From Helicobacter_B zhangjianzhongii (GTDB taxonomy: Bacteria > Campylobacterota > Campylobacteria > Campylobacterales > Helicobacteraceae): a DNA stretch of 64,000 nt. Below are positions 15,471 through 24,645 of the stretch, in pieces. The notes beneath the pieces were generated by a model. The model was not told the origin of the DNA and searched no databases. It saw only the letters and a list, made by a program, of their open reading frames with translations. Every line of letters starts with the position of its first letter. The stretch's first letter is position 1. The stretch lies in the NCBI RefSeq assembly GCF_030249855.1, contig NZ_JANURN010000002.1:225694-289693 (forward strand). Direction: 5' to 3'. Position numbers and translations under genes: made by a program.

Positions 15471-15935
15471 TTCAAAGAGACTTGGCTGCTTTGGCTTAGG
15501 TCTTTGTGTAGTGGTGTTGGATTCTTTTGCTACACTTTTTTGACTCTCTGTATCTTTGCTCTTTTGGCTAGATTCTTTATAGGCATAATCACCAAGCTTT
15601 TCATCAAAGTTAAATAGCACGAGATTTTGCTCGGCATTTATGCGTTCATTAAACGAGGCATTGCCTAAGAGGATCTCCATAGCGTCAAACTGCTTTTCTG
15701 TGATGATTAGGACACGCACATTGCCTTGTGGGGGTAGGATCATCTTTACTGCATTGATAGAGGCTTTTGCCGAGCTTAACCCCTTGCATATACGCATATA
15801 TACGCTAAATTGCATCATAAAGTAGCCTAGCTTGATGAGATTATTGCGGAATTTGGTGGCGTGCTTTTGCTCCTTTTTGGTCTTGGTAGGCATATCAAAC
15901 ATCAGCAAAACACGCATAAATTTATCTTCAATCAT
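15465..15935 (-). CDS. cas2: CRISPR-associated endonuclease Cas2 with C-terminal tail
   Basis: 156 residues from the ATG at 15935 (MIEDKFMRVLLMFDMPT); an alternative ATG is 6 nt upstream and a TTG at 15959. The ferredoxin-like core includes Asp14 at the end of beta-1 and LIKLGYFMMQFSVYMRIC. Cas2 forms the structural core of the Cas1-Cas2 integrase that inserts spacers. After about residue 118 there is a polar tail of ~38 residues that ends QPSLFEF. The QPSLF pentapeptide fits the bacterial sliding-clamp binding consensus Q-L-S/D-L-F. No strong ribosome site; translation is probably coupled to cas1, whose stop lies 13 nt upstream. Confidence 0.92.
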   Translation of the reverse strand: MIEDKFMRVLLMFDMPTKTKKEQKHATKFRNNLIKLGYFMMQFSVYMRICKGLSSAKASINAVKMILPPQGNVRVLIITEKQFDAMEILLGNASFNERINAEQNLVLFNFDEKLGDYAYKESSQKSKDTESQKSVAKESNTTTQRPKPKQPSLFEF

Positions 15936-15948
15936 TTGCATCACTAGC

Positions 15949-16845
15949 TTAGGTCTCAAAGCTTACCCTTAGCAAGCTCTGCTCCCCTAGCATTGCTCCC
16001 TTTAGGCTCTGCACATATCGCCCGATAGCCCTACTAAGCGGATAGCTCTGCCCATCTATACAGGCTTTTTCTTGTAGGATATTGATAAGAGTCCTTTTGT
16101 CTTCTTGCTGCAAGGATATGTCTTTAGAAGGGGTATCAAGCTCTAAGACACAGCGATCCACCCAAGGGCGAAAGACTTCTATCACATCATCGCAGAGATT
16201 GAAGCTGTTATACATATTATCGTGCTTTATGCCTAGCCACGGCAGCAGCCCGCTAATGCAGACATTACGCACGATACAAGCACGCACAATCGCATAGCCA
16301 TAATTAAGCGCAGAATTAGCAAAGCAGAACTGCTCCCTAGAAAAGCCCTTGCCAAAGAGAGCTTTAAAATACGCTGCTGCTGCTATGGCTTCAAAATTCC
16401 TAGAATCCCCTAAGGTGACATTGCTAGCTAGGAGCAAGAGCTCATCGCTTGCTTTGTGCTTGTGGTGGGTTTGTAGGACATAGGCTTGATTGGTGATTTT
16501 GTTTTTAATGATTTTTTGCCACAAAATAGACTTTTTCTGCTTGGTTACTTGCATTTGCTCTCTAGCGACTTTGGCTTGCTGAAAATGCCCTGAGTAAGGG
16601 TGCAAGATACCATTGATGTGATGAGTATCATCACAAGTTAGCACGATGATATTATGCTCACAAAGCGCAGAGAGCAGGGCGGTGGTTATGGTGATCTGCG
16701 GGGATTCTAGGATTATGGAGTGAATGTCTTTTAAAAAGAGCTTTGCTTGCTTGTCTTCTTGGCTTAGGACAAGGTGCTTTGCTTGTAGGCTAAGCTTGGC
16801 TGGGGAGCTAACTAGCACACTCCTAAAGGCTTCATCATAGCTCAT
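15949..16845 (-). CDS. cas1: CRISPR integrase Cas1
   Basis: 298 residues from the ATG at 16845, which has AAGGAG 5 nt upstream; it overlaps the cas9 end by 11 bp. Type II Cas1: N-terminal beta domain to ~residue 75, then the alpha-helical catalytic domain with metal ligands Glu152 (SRNFEAIAAAAYF), His208 (LGIKHDN) and Glu223 (DDVIEVFRPWVD). It catalyses spacer integration at the leader end with Cas2. All catalytic residues are intact, so acquisition is expected to be possible. Confidence 0.95.
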   Translation of the reverse strand: MSYDEAFRSVLVSSPAKLSLQAKHLVLSQEDKQAKLFLKDIHSIILESPQITITTALLSALCEHNIIVLTCDDTHHINGILHPYSGHFQQAKVAREQMQVTKQKKSILWQKIIKNKITNQAYVLQTHHKHKASDELLLLASNVTLGDSRNFEAIAAAAYFKALFGKGFSREQFCFANSALNYGYAIVRACIVRNVCISGLLPWLGIKHDNMYNSFNLCDDVIEVFRPWVDRCVLELDTPSKDISLQQEDKRTLINILQEKACIDGQSYPLSRAIGRYVQSLKGAMLGEQSLLRVSFET

Positions 16846-19800
16846 CGCCACTCCTTTGGACTATGCGCTTTGTGGGCTTTGTGTGCTTTAGGGTGATGTC
16901 TTGGCGTGGGTGGAAGGGGGCAGGTGCTACTTGCCCTAGGATTGAGACTTGGTATTTTTCAAAGACTTGTAGATTTTGGATTCCAACTCTATCTTTTACT
17001 TCTTCTTGTGTGGCGTTGCTAAAGAGCAATTTTTGATTGTCTGTAAGTGTGGAGAAGCTATTATCGTGCTTGGCTACTTTGATATTTACACCACTAGTAT
17101 CAAAATTCACAAAATAACACAGCTCTGGCTTTTGCATCCCCTCCTTCTGCACTAGGAGCACATCATCTTTATAGAGTGAGAAAATAAACTCATAGCTAGA
17201 GTCCATTTCTAGCCAGTCCTTAATCACGCCATTTTTATCTTTCCCTTTAACCACTGCTTTATTTGGCAAAATCCCTAGCGCGAAGTCCATCGTATAAACA
17301 GGCACGCCGTAGAATTTCCCGCTTCTTTTATGTCGAAAAATATCCACCCGCACCATCGCACCATTGTTTACAATCTTTGTGCCGATTTTTCTCATCTTGC
17401 CTAGGGCTAATGCCTTTTCCACACCTTTTGTCCCGCCATAGCTTTTAAGTAGTTTAGGACCATTTGGCGAGTAGAAGGTAGCCTCGTGTAATGCCCCCCT
17501 TGCTCGCAATCTAGGCGGCTTAGAGACAAAGATGGATTCTAGCTTCTCTAGCACACTTGCGCGGAAGTTTTCGCCATTTGGGAGATTGATAAAGGCTCGT
17601 TTTTTCTTATACTCTTCTTTGCTTAGTGTGTGGGCGTAGTAGGCGGCTCTGCTTGTCTCTTGCGTCTTTTTGAACTCGCTAAAAGCCTTTATCACGCGAT
17701 CATTCATAAAGCCGATAATCACCGCATCAAGCCCGTGGTGCAAGTGGTTGTTTCTATCTTTGCTAGCAAAGCCTAGGTAATGCCGCATTGTAGCAGTAAG
17801 CGCACCATTGACCACGACAATATGTCTTTTGCTCCCCTGTTGCCCCCTGCCAAGCGTGGTATCCTCACTCTCATCTAGGGGCAAAAACTCTAAATATGCT
17901 TGAGTATAGTCTGCTACAAGGCGTGCGATATAGCTTGTGTCATTGAGATTGCGGAGCTTAAATCCTGCTTCTTTATCGACAAAGTTTGCATTTAGGATTC
18001 TGCGTGCTTTGCTTTTGGGGATTTTTTTGGCAAATGTTATCAAGCCCACAATTTTTCCCCACTTGGCAGAGTCTGCGCCAAAGGCTTCAAAGGGCGTTTT
18101 ATCGCCCTTTTCTTGGTTTGCCTTTGTAAAGACTAAGACTTTATTCATATAGCTATCATCAAAGCTGCGTGAGTAGGGGTAGATATGATCTATCTGCAAG
18201 GCGGCGGGGTCTTTTAGGTGGGCAAATGTGATTTTCTCCCCACTATATGCGCAGAATTCTCCTTGCTCTTCCCATAGCTTTAGCTTTAGGAGATTGGTGC
18301 TACTTGGCTCAAGTCCTAGACTCTCACATTGCTTGCGTGCAGCTTGATTAGCGGCGTAGTTTTCTCTTTGCTCTTTTTCGTATTTTTGTCGCTCTGTGGC
18401 ATTTAGCTTGGCTTCTCTGGCGTATTCTATGTGGATTTTATGGGGTCTGCCATATTGCTTAAGCAGGGCGTTTAGCACCTTTCTATACTCGGCTAATGCC
18501 CTTTTTACAACAGGGTTTGCTAAATATGGCTCAAACTCTTCAAAGGGTGGCAAAATATCACCTTTTGAAGTCTTTTTACCTGTGTTTAGCCCTGCTTTTT
18601 CTACGGACTCATCATAGCGCAAGCACTGGCTCTCTCCGCTCTCATCAATGCCGATACAATAGTCTGCATCACTGCTGCGTGCTTCACGCTCCCCACGCAT
18701 AAAGGGCAAGATCGTAGATAGAGCCTTAAAGCTTAGGCTAATATGCTTAGAAAAATTGAGATTGCTTAGGGCTTGTATCTGCTCGCTTGTGAGATGGAGC
18801 TGCTCTTTGGCAGAGTAGGATTCTAGCTCTTTGTGTAGCTCTACTACATCTTTAATCACGGCAATTTGGCTTGCTATCTTATCTATATGCTCTCTCTCTA
18901 AGCTTGCAAAGCTCTCTCCCAAAGCCTTTTTAAACGCCTTTAAATGCGTAAATTCTACAAATTTTACCTTTTCTGCCTCTTTGAGCCCCTTGCTATAATC
19001 TAGCCTAGAATCCACAAATTGTATTTTTTCATCTAGGTTGATCATTTCACGCAATGCGCGATAGCTCATCTCTCCTTTTTCTAGCACAGAAGCTAAGATT
19101 TTAAGCACCATAGCTTTGTCATAAGCTTCCCCGCTTTTCTTGCTAAGATTGGCAAGAGTGTTGATAATGCGCGATAGTGCGACAAACTCTATCGCACTTA
19201 CGCTGTCTTTGGGCGCGCGCTTCTCCCCTGCGATAAACTGACACTCCCCTACCTTATCATCAAATCTCTTTAAGGGGCGTTGCTCAAAAATCTTTTTTAT
19301 TAAGCTATCTTCAAACTCTTTGCTTATAGCAAAGCCATAGTCTCTTTGCTTAGAAAATATCAGTGCAAGCTCATCTTGGAGCATATCTTGTGAGACACAA
19401 TGCTCGTAGTTATCTGTCGTATTTCGCACATTTTTAAACTCTAAGGAAACTGCGCTTTGCTTTGCAGGGTCTAGCTCTCTTGCTTGCTGAAAATACTCTT
19501 TACACAGATACTCGCCCACGCTTCTGTATCCTTTGTCTTGCAGGATTAGGCGATTTTCTTCTATTGCCTTTTTGACCTTGCCTGATTCTGTATCTTTGCT
19601 CTCTTTGGCGTGTTTATTGCCATAGCCGCGGTGCTTGGCGATATGCAAAACTATGCGTGCTAGCTCACTAGAATCCACTTTTTGATCTAGTGCCTTTGTG
19701 CGTAGCTGATAGGGGGATGGCAGTGGTGCTGCTTTGGAGCTTATGTAGGCTTTGGGCAGCTTGCCATCACTGCTTAGATAATCTTGTAGCTCTAGCTTAA

Positions 19801-20035
19801 ACTCCTTGCAAAGTAGCTGTTTTATGGTGTTTAGCCTCCCGCTTCTTCTTGCTAGTCTTCTTCGCACGCCCCTTGCCGCTCTCCTTGGGAGAGCTAGGGA
19901 CTCTCCTGTTTTGGGATTTTCTGCTTTGGTAAAGATCCTAACGCCCATATCTTTAAGCGCATTATCTTCAATCACCGCCCAGCCAATGCTGGCTACTCCA
20001 ATATCAAAGCTATATATTTTGATGTTTGTTTGCAT
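16835..20035 (-). CDS. cas9: CRISPR endonuclease Cas9, type II-C
   Basis: 1066 residues; C. jejuni Cas9 has 984. RNA-guided DNA nuclease. Catalytic residues are all present: RuvC-I Asp11 (SFDIGVASIGWA), RuvC-II Glu537 (IHIEYARE), HNH His617 (IDHIYPYSRSFDD) and RuvC-III His767/Asp770 (NHLHHGLDAVIIGF). The arginine-rich bridge helix is RRAARGVRRRLARRSGRL. The RuvC-III motif reads HHGLDA where C. jejuni has HHAIDA. Extra length comes from several insertions and a ~25-residue C-terminal tail (HPRQDITLKHTKPTKRIVQR). AAGGAG sits 5-6 nt before the ATG. It is first in a cas9-cas1-cas2 operon. No csn2 or cas4, as expected for II-C. Confidence 0.98.
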   Translation of the reverse strand: MQTNIKIYSFDIGVASIGWAVIEDNALKDMGVRIFTKAENPKTGESLALPRRAARGVRRRLARRSGRLNTIKQLLCKEFKLELQDYLSSDGKLPKAYISSKAAPLPSPYQLRTKALDQKVDSSELARIVLHIAKHRGYGNKHAKESKDTESGKVKKAIEENRLILQDKGYRSVGEYLCKEYFQQARELDPAKQSAVSLEFKNVRNTTDNYEHCVSQDMLQDELALIFSKQRDYGFAISKEFEDSLIKKIFEQRPLKRFDDKVGECQFIAGEKRAPKDSVSAIEFVALSRIINTLANLSKKSGEAYDKAMVLKILASVLEKGEMSYRALREMINLDEKIQFVDSRLDYSKGLKEAEKVKFVEFTHLKAFKKALGESFASLEREHIDKIASQIAVIKDVVELHKELESYSAKEQLHLTSEQIQALSNLNFSKHISLSFKALSTILPFMRGEREARSSDADYCIGIDESGESQCLRYDESVEKAGLNTGKKTSKGDILPPFEEFEPYLANPVVKRALAEYRKVLNALLKQYGRPHKIHIEYAREAKLNATERQKYEKEQRENYAANQAARKQCESLGLEPSSTNLLKLKLWEEQGEFCAYSGEKITFAHLKDPAALQIDHIYPYSRSFDDSYMNKVLVFTKANQEKGDKTPFEAFGADSAKWGKIVGLITFAKKIPKSKARRILNANFVDKEAGFKLRNLNDTSYIARLVADYTQAYLEFLPLDESEDTTLGRGQQGSKRHIVVVNGALTATMRHYLGFASKDRNNHLHHGLDAVIIGFMNDRVIKAFSEFKKTQETSRAAYYAHTLSKEEYKKKRAFINLPNGENFRASVLEKLESIFVSKPPRLRARGALHEATFYSPNGPKLLKSYGGTKGVEKALALGKMRKIGTKIVNNGAMVRVDIFRHKRSGKFYGVPVYTMDFALGILPNKAVVKGKDKNGVIKDWLEMDSSYEFIFSLYKDDVLLVQKEGMQKPELCYFVNFDTSGVNIKVAKHDNSFSTLTDNQKLLFSNATQEEVKDRVGIQNLQVFEKYQVSILGQVAPAPFHPRQDITLKHTKPTKRIVQRSGDEL

Positions 20036-20116
20036 AGTTACTCCTTGATGAGATTTCTGTCATAGCCTCTACTAGTGCGAGTCTTGTATAAAGTGGATTC
20101 TAGGGCTAGATCCACT

Positions 20117-20545
20117 TTATAGCCCAAGCTCTAGCTCTGCAAGCTCCTTGGCACTCTCATAAATGCGCGATTTATACTGCGTGAAAAACCGCTCCTTACG
20201 CGCTTGGATTTCATCATACTCAAGTAGCTCGCCACGCATAGCATAATGCCTATGGATAGGGATATTTGCCATATTGTAGGCTTCTAGCTCGCAGCCATAT
20301 TTCACACGCTCCATGGCAGTTGTATTGCCCGCTAGAGTGTGGGCGCGGACATAGCACGCAGAGAGATTGCGCGCGATGATACCTGCGATCCTTGGCATAT
20401 CTTGCTTAGGATCGCCACTTAGTGTCTGGGAGAATGCATAATAATCCATAGCGTGGCGCGGCGGCTTAATGGCTTGGGGGTCCGTTGCTTGAAGAAGTGT
20501 GAGAGATAAAAGGGCAAGAGAGCCTAGAAGTGTGTATATGCGCAT
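20117..20545 (-). CDS. Predicted periplasmic protein of unknown function
   Basis: About 142 residues from the ATG at 20545 (AAAGGAC 6 nt upstream; the signal peptide MRIYTLLGSLALLSLTLLQA then starts the protein). The mature part contains two Cys (SACYVRAH and KYGCELEAY) that could form a disulphide, and a helical C-terminus (IQARKERFFTQYKSRIYESA). No known family recognised. Monocistronic, just upstream of cas9 and in the same orientation, 81 nt away. Confidence 0.6.
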   Translation of the reverse strand: MRIYTLLGSLALLSLTLLQATDPQAIKPPRHAMDYYAFSQTLSGDPKQDMPRIAGIIARNLSACYVRAHTLAGNTTAMERVKYGCELEAYNMANIPIHRHYAMRGELLEYDEIQARKERFFTQYKSRIYESAKELAELELGL

Positions 20546-20599
20546 AAATGTCCTTTGTGATGGGTTGTTTTGCATTGTAGCAAGAGATAGTTATATTAA

Positions 20600-21295
20600 A
20601 TGTGGATTCTAGCCCTAGCGATTCAGTCTTGGGCACTTTAGCGATTCAGTTTTGGGTGGGCAATGCGATTGATTTTAAGGATTTTGGGACAACCGCAGAC
20701 CTCTAGTCTAGCTCTGCCCCAAAATCCTTAAAAAACACCCACAGCCCCACCGCAATCCTTAGAATCGTGTTACTCTAAAACTAACTTCAATCCTAGAATC
20801 CACTTTTTCAAATAACACCCTTTTCTTGTCATATTGAGCCACAGGCGAAATATTTCTTGTCATTGCGAGACACTGCGCCAGCAGTGGCGTGGCAATCCAC
20901 ACTAGAATCCACTTTTTGATATTGTCGTATTGAGCCCAAGGCAAAAATCTCTCATCATTGCGGGCGGGACTTATCCGCGTGGCAAAGCAGTGTCTTTAGT
21001 AATCCACAAACCAAAAAACATAGCCTAGAATCCGTGTTTGTATGGATCGCCACGCGGTGCAAAAGCACCGCTCGCGATGACAGAAGAGACTTTCACACTA
21101 GAATCCACTTTTGAAACACCCACAGCCCCACCGCAAAGCGTAGCTTCTTTAGTAATCCATAAAAACATAAAAAGTGGATTCTAGTAATGATTATTCTGCT
21201 ACCGCAGAATTTATGGATTGCCACGCTCGCTCCACTCGCTCGCAATGACAGAATTTGTGCTTTATCCCTAGAATCCACTTTTTGACACATTGCTA
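20600..21295. repeat. Repeat-filled intergenic region, no gene
   Basis: About 700 nt of dispersed repeats. There is a long hairpin with arms AAGGATTTTGGG/CCCAAAATCCTT and a central CTCTAGTCTAG at about 20676-20733. Several GTCATTGCGAG/GTGGCAATCC modules and many TAGAATCCACTTTT copies follow. Short ORFs here are only translated repeats. Confidence 0.85.
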
Positions 21296-21359
21296 TATGC
21301 CTAAAATAAGTAAAATTTAAGCCAAACTCCTATACAATCGCGGCTTTATTAAACGCTGT

Positions 21360-21434
21360 TGGGGTATCGCCAAGCGGTAAGGCACCTGGTTTTGGTCCAG
21401 GCATTCCGAGGTTCGAATCCTTGTACCCCAGCCA
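21360..21434 (+). tRNA. tRNA-Gln (anticodon TTG)
   Basis: 75 nt. Acceptor TGGGGTA pairs with TACCCCA, the anticodon stem is CCTGG/CCAGG with loop TTTTGGT (anticodon TTG), T-arm GAGGTTCGAATCC, and CCA is encoded. A TATACAAT -10-like box lies ~28 nt upstream. It is followed 27 nt later by the initiator tRNA. Confidence 0.97.
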
Positions 21435-21461
21435 CTTTTCTTCCCTTTTCTTATACTATAT

Positions 21462-21538
<77 letters not shown>

Positions 21539-21574
21539 TTCATATATAAATAAGCTGACATTTTGGAGAGTTGT

Positions 21575-22435
21575 TTGATAAGCGTAGCACATAGTCCCGA
21601 TGCTGATGATATTTTTATGTATTATGCCATTGCATTTGGGTGGGTGGGCTCGCCACTTGGGCTGAAGTTTTGCAACACTGCACTAGATATACAAACACTC
21701 AATGAAGCAGCTCTGCAAGGGAGCTATGATGTAAGTGCCATTTCCTTTGCTGCTTATCCGCTTATCGCGCAAGATTACGCGCTTTTGCGCACGGGGGTGA
21801 GCTTTGGCAGCGGCTATGGACCAAAGCTTATCAAGCTAAAAGGCAAGAGCCTAAAGTCTCATTGCAAAGTCGCCCTATCTGGCGCACACACGACAAACGC
21901 CCTGCTTTTCCGCATAGCCTACCCCCACGCAAAAATCGTGTATAAAAACTTCCTTGATATAGAATCCGCTGTGCTAAATGGCGAAGTGGATGCAGGCGTG
22001 CTGATCCACGAATCAATCCTGACCTTTAGCGATCAATTAGAAGTGGAGCGAGAGATCTGGGATATATGGTGTGAGCTAGCAGGCGATGATCTGCCTCTGC
22101 CACTTGGCGGTATGGCACTGCGCCGTAGTATCCCACTACACCGCGCGATTGATATAGAATCCACTCTCACAAAGGCTGTGCAAATCGCCACACAAAATAA
22201 ACCCCTACTCTCACAAATGCTGCTTAGTCGCGGTCTTATCCGCGTCAATGCCAAAGAGCTAGATACTTATCTCAATCTCTATGCCAATGCCGAGTCCATT
22301 TCCCTTAGCCCCACGCAAATCCGCGCGATTGACACGCTTTTTGCCCTGCTGTATAAACGCGGATTCTACCCTAAGGCACTTTCTTGCGAAGAGTTTTTGC
22401 TCCCTAGAGAATACACAAGCCTGCGCAACTCCTAG
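21575..22435 (+). CDS. mqnD: 1,4-dihydroxy-6-naphthoate synthase (menaquinone, futalosine pathway)
   Basis: About 287 residues from the TTG at 21575, which has GGAG 6 nt upstream; a TTG at 21563 would overlap that box. MqnD converts cyclic dehypoxanthine futalosine to 1,4-dihydroxy-6-naphthoate, a menaquinone precursor, using a periplasmic-binding-protein fold. Seen: SVAHSPDADDIFMYYAI at the N-terminus, SAISFAAYPLIAQDYALLRTG, VDAGVLIHESILTF and DLPLPLGGMALRR. Helicobacter relies on the futalosine route. MqnA is a distant homologue but lacks this N-terminal pattern. Confidence 0.85.
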   Translation: MISVAHSPDADDIFMYYAIAFGWVGSPLGLKFCNTALDIQTLNEAALQGSYDVSAISFAAYPLIAQDYALLRTGVSFGSGYGPKLIKLKGKSLKSHCKVALSGAHTTNALLFRIAYPHAKIVYKNFLDIESAVLNGEVDAGVLIHESILTFSDQLEVEREIWDIWCELAGDDLPLPLGGMALRRSIPLHRAIDIESTLTKAVQIATQNKPLLSQMLLSRGLIRVNAKELDTYLNLYANAESISLSPTQIRAIDTLFALLYKRGFYPKALSCEEFLLPREYTSLRNS

Positions 22436-22505
22436 CCCAAGCTTGTTTATAATCGCATAAATCTTTTGCGCTACAATTTTTACAAATCCACACAAGGACC
22501 ACACG

Positions 22506-23339
22506 ATGAATTACATTAACAAATGCCTTTTCCCAGCTGCTGGCTATGGGACGCGATTTTTACCCGCGACAAAAGCTATGCCCAAAGAAATGCTCCCCAT
22601 TCTTACAAAGCCACTTATACAATATGGTGTCGAAGAAGCTCTAAGTGCGGGCTGCCAAACGATGGCGATTGTAACAGGGCGGGGCAAGCGCAGCATAGAA
22701 GATCACTTTGATATAAGCTATGAATTAGAGCATCAAATCAAAGGCACGGATAAAGAATTTTTACTCAATGAAGTGCGCTCACTCATCACACAATGCACTT
22801 TCTCCTACACACGCCAAAATGAGATGAAAGGCTTGGGACACGCGATTTTGACAGGTGAGACACTCATTGGCAATGAGCCTTTTGCTGTGATTTTGGCTGA
22901 TGATTTATGCGCAAATATCGGTGGAGATAGCGTGCTAGCACAAATGGTAAAGCTCTATGCCAAGCATAAATGCTCCATAGTCGCCATAGAAGAAGTGCCT
23001 ATGAGCGAGGTGGATAAATACGGCGTGATCGCAGGAGAGATGATTAGCCAAGATGTTTATCGCGTTAGCACGATGATAGAAAAGCCAAGTGCTAGCGAAG
23101 CCCCCTCAAATCTAGCAGTCATTGGTCGCTATATTTTGACGCCTGATATTTTTGATATTTTGCGCGTAACACCCCCGGGCAAAAAGGGTGAAATCCAAAT
23201 CACCGATGCCCTAATGGAGCAGGCGAAAAATGGGCGAGTAATCGCCTATAAATTCCAAGGCAAGAGGTATGATTGTGGGAGTATTGATGGCTTTGTCGAA
23301 GCGACTAATGCGTTTTTTGCAGCAAAAAGTAGCAAATAA
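22506..23339 (+). CDS. galU: UTP-glucose-1-phosphate uridylyltransferase
   Basis: 277 residues. Makes UDP-glucose for surface polysaccharides. Motifs: nucleotide-binding FPAAGYGTRFLPATKAMPKEMLP, GRGKRSIEDHFD, KGLGHAIL, FAVILADDL (metal site), KYGVIAGE, VEKP-like MIEKPS, and RYDCGSIDGFVEA. A small membrane protein gene follows by 11 nt. Confidence 0.96.
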   Translation: MNYINKCLFPAAGYGTRFLPATKAMPKEMLPILTKPLIQYGVEEALSAGCQTMAIVTGRGKRSIEDHFDISYELEHQIKGTDKEFLLNEVRSLITQCTFSYTRQNEMKGLGHAILTGETLIGNEPFAVILADDLCANIGGDSVLAQMVKLYAKHKCSIVAIEEVPMSEVDKYGVIAGEMISQDVYRVSTMIEKPSASEAPSNLAVIGRYILTPDIFDILRVTPPGKKGEIQITDALMEQAKNGRVIAYKFQGKRYDCGSIDGFVEATNAFFAAKSSK

Positions 23340-23350
23340 AGTAGCCAATA

Positions 23351-23758
23351 ATGTATAACCAAGGATTCTATGCCATTATTTTGATGATCGCCTGTGGGTT
23401 TGGGTTTGTCATCTTTGTGTTTGGGTTTTTTATGCGTAGCATATTTGACAAAAAGCCAGCCCCAAAGCCTTTCACACTAAAAGACTTCCGCAAGCTAATC
23501 CCAAATGCCAAGACTCAAGATCAAGCCCACGAGCTCATCGAGCAGTTTGTGAAGAAGTTTGGGCTTTTTGCGCCAAGCTCTAGCGATCGCCAAGAATGGC
23601 TTGATGTGGTAAAAGAGCTTACAAGCCTTGAAGTCATCGATACAGACAAAGCCGCTGAAGTCCGCGAGCGGCTAAGTGCCAAAAATCCCAATATCAAAAA
23701 AGACATATCCGATGCCATAGGGCTAGCACTCAAAACCAAGAAAGATACCAGCACTTAG
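23351..23758 (+). CDS. Small membrane-anchored protein of unknown function
   Basis: 135 residues. One N-terminal membrane helix (FYAIILMIACGFGFVIFVFG) followed by a basic cytoplasmic helical domain. It begins 11 nt after the galU stop, so it is in the same operon. A galU plus small hypothetical pair is also found in H. pylori. Function not known. Confidence 0.75.
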   Translation: MYNQGFYAIILMIACGFGFVIFVFGFFMRSIFDKKPAPKPFTLKDFRKLIPNAKTQDQAHELIEQFVKKFGLFAPSSSDRQEWLDVVKELTSLEVIDTDKAAEVRERLSAKNPNIKKDISDAIGLALKTKKDTST

Positions 23759-23781
23759 ATCAACACAAAGTGCGCTAGAGA

Positions 23782-24594
23782 CTAAGCGCGCAATCTACTG
23801 CCTAGAATCTGCACGGGAGCTTTGCTAAAAATACTTGATTTGCGCTTTATGCTAGTGTGTGTGCTAGTGGGGTATAGAGTAGCACAAGCTTGATAGAGTC
23901 TATCCATAGTGGCAGGATCTGCCTTATAAGTATAGGCGTGTAGCCCTACTTGCGTGGCGTTTGTGATGATCTCCTGCCTTGTGGCATAGGTGGTGATGAT
24001 CCCAGAGTCTTTAAGCAAGCTAGATAGCTTACAAAAATGCTTATAGTCCCATAAACTCGGGCATTTCTCATAGCTAAAGGGATCTTGGTAGATCACATCA
24101 AAGCCCATAAAATCGCCATAATACTGCGCTAAGCTTGCGGACAAGTCCGCAAGTAAAACACACGCATCACCCCAGAGTATTTGCAAAGATACATTATGTG
24201 CTATGCGCGCTTGCCTACTAGAATCCAGCTGGGCTACAAGGCTAGAATCTAGCGCGTGGATTGTGCTAGCAAGAGCTAGATTCTGCCTATCAAGCTCGAT
24301 AGAGATGATACAAAACTCTAGCGTCTCAAACGCGCTAAATAGGCGTGAAAGCAGGGCGTTATACCCAAGTCCAAAGCAAAGATCTAGAATCCATATTTGT
24401 GCCTTAGGGGCTTCTTTTGGGGGTTTGGCTTTTGTGGCAAAAGTGGATTCTAGGGTAGCCCACACAGGTGCTATATGCTTCCCTAGCTTTTCGCTAAAGG
24501 CACCCTCACCCATATTGGCATAATGCTCGCCAAACTCCACGCTAAAGGCATTGAGAGAGCCATCGGCACTTGGGGTAAGCTCCATTGCCTGCAA
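23782..24594 (-). CDS. mnmD: MnmD-like tRNA 5-methylaminomethyl-2-thiouridine methyltransferase
   Basis: 270 residues, or 267 from the next ATG. Equivalent to the methyltransferase half of MnmC, acting on wobble uridine 34. Seen: SADGSLNAFSVEFGEHYANM (substrate-side block), SAM motif ILDLCFGLGYNAL, acidic ISIELDR, and the family signature DVIYQDPFSYEKCPSLW. No FAD oxidoreductase domain is attached. Convergent with the galU operon and contains one LESTF repeat-like peptide in a loop. Confidence 0.75.
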   Translation of the reverse strand: MQAMELTPSADGSLNAFSVEFGEHYANMGEGAFSEKLGKHIAPVWATLESTFATKAKPPKEAPKAQIWILDLCFGLGYNALLSRLFSAFETLEFCIISIELDRQNLALASTIHALDSSLVAQLDSSRQARIAHNVSLQILWGDACVLLADLSASLAQYYGDFMGFDVIYQDPFSYEKCPSLWDYKHFCKLSSLLKDSGIITTYATRQEIITNATQVGLHAYTYKADPATMDRLYQACATLYPTSTHTSIKRKSSIFSKAPVQILGSRLRA

Positions 24595-24645
24595 ACTTAG
24601 CCCAACCCTATCCTAAAAATCTATCCCTAAAGCTTATCCCAAATC

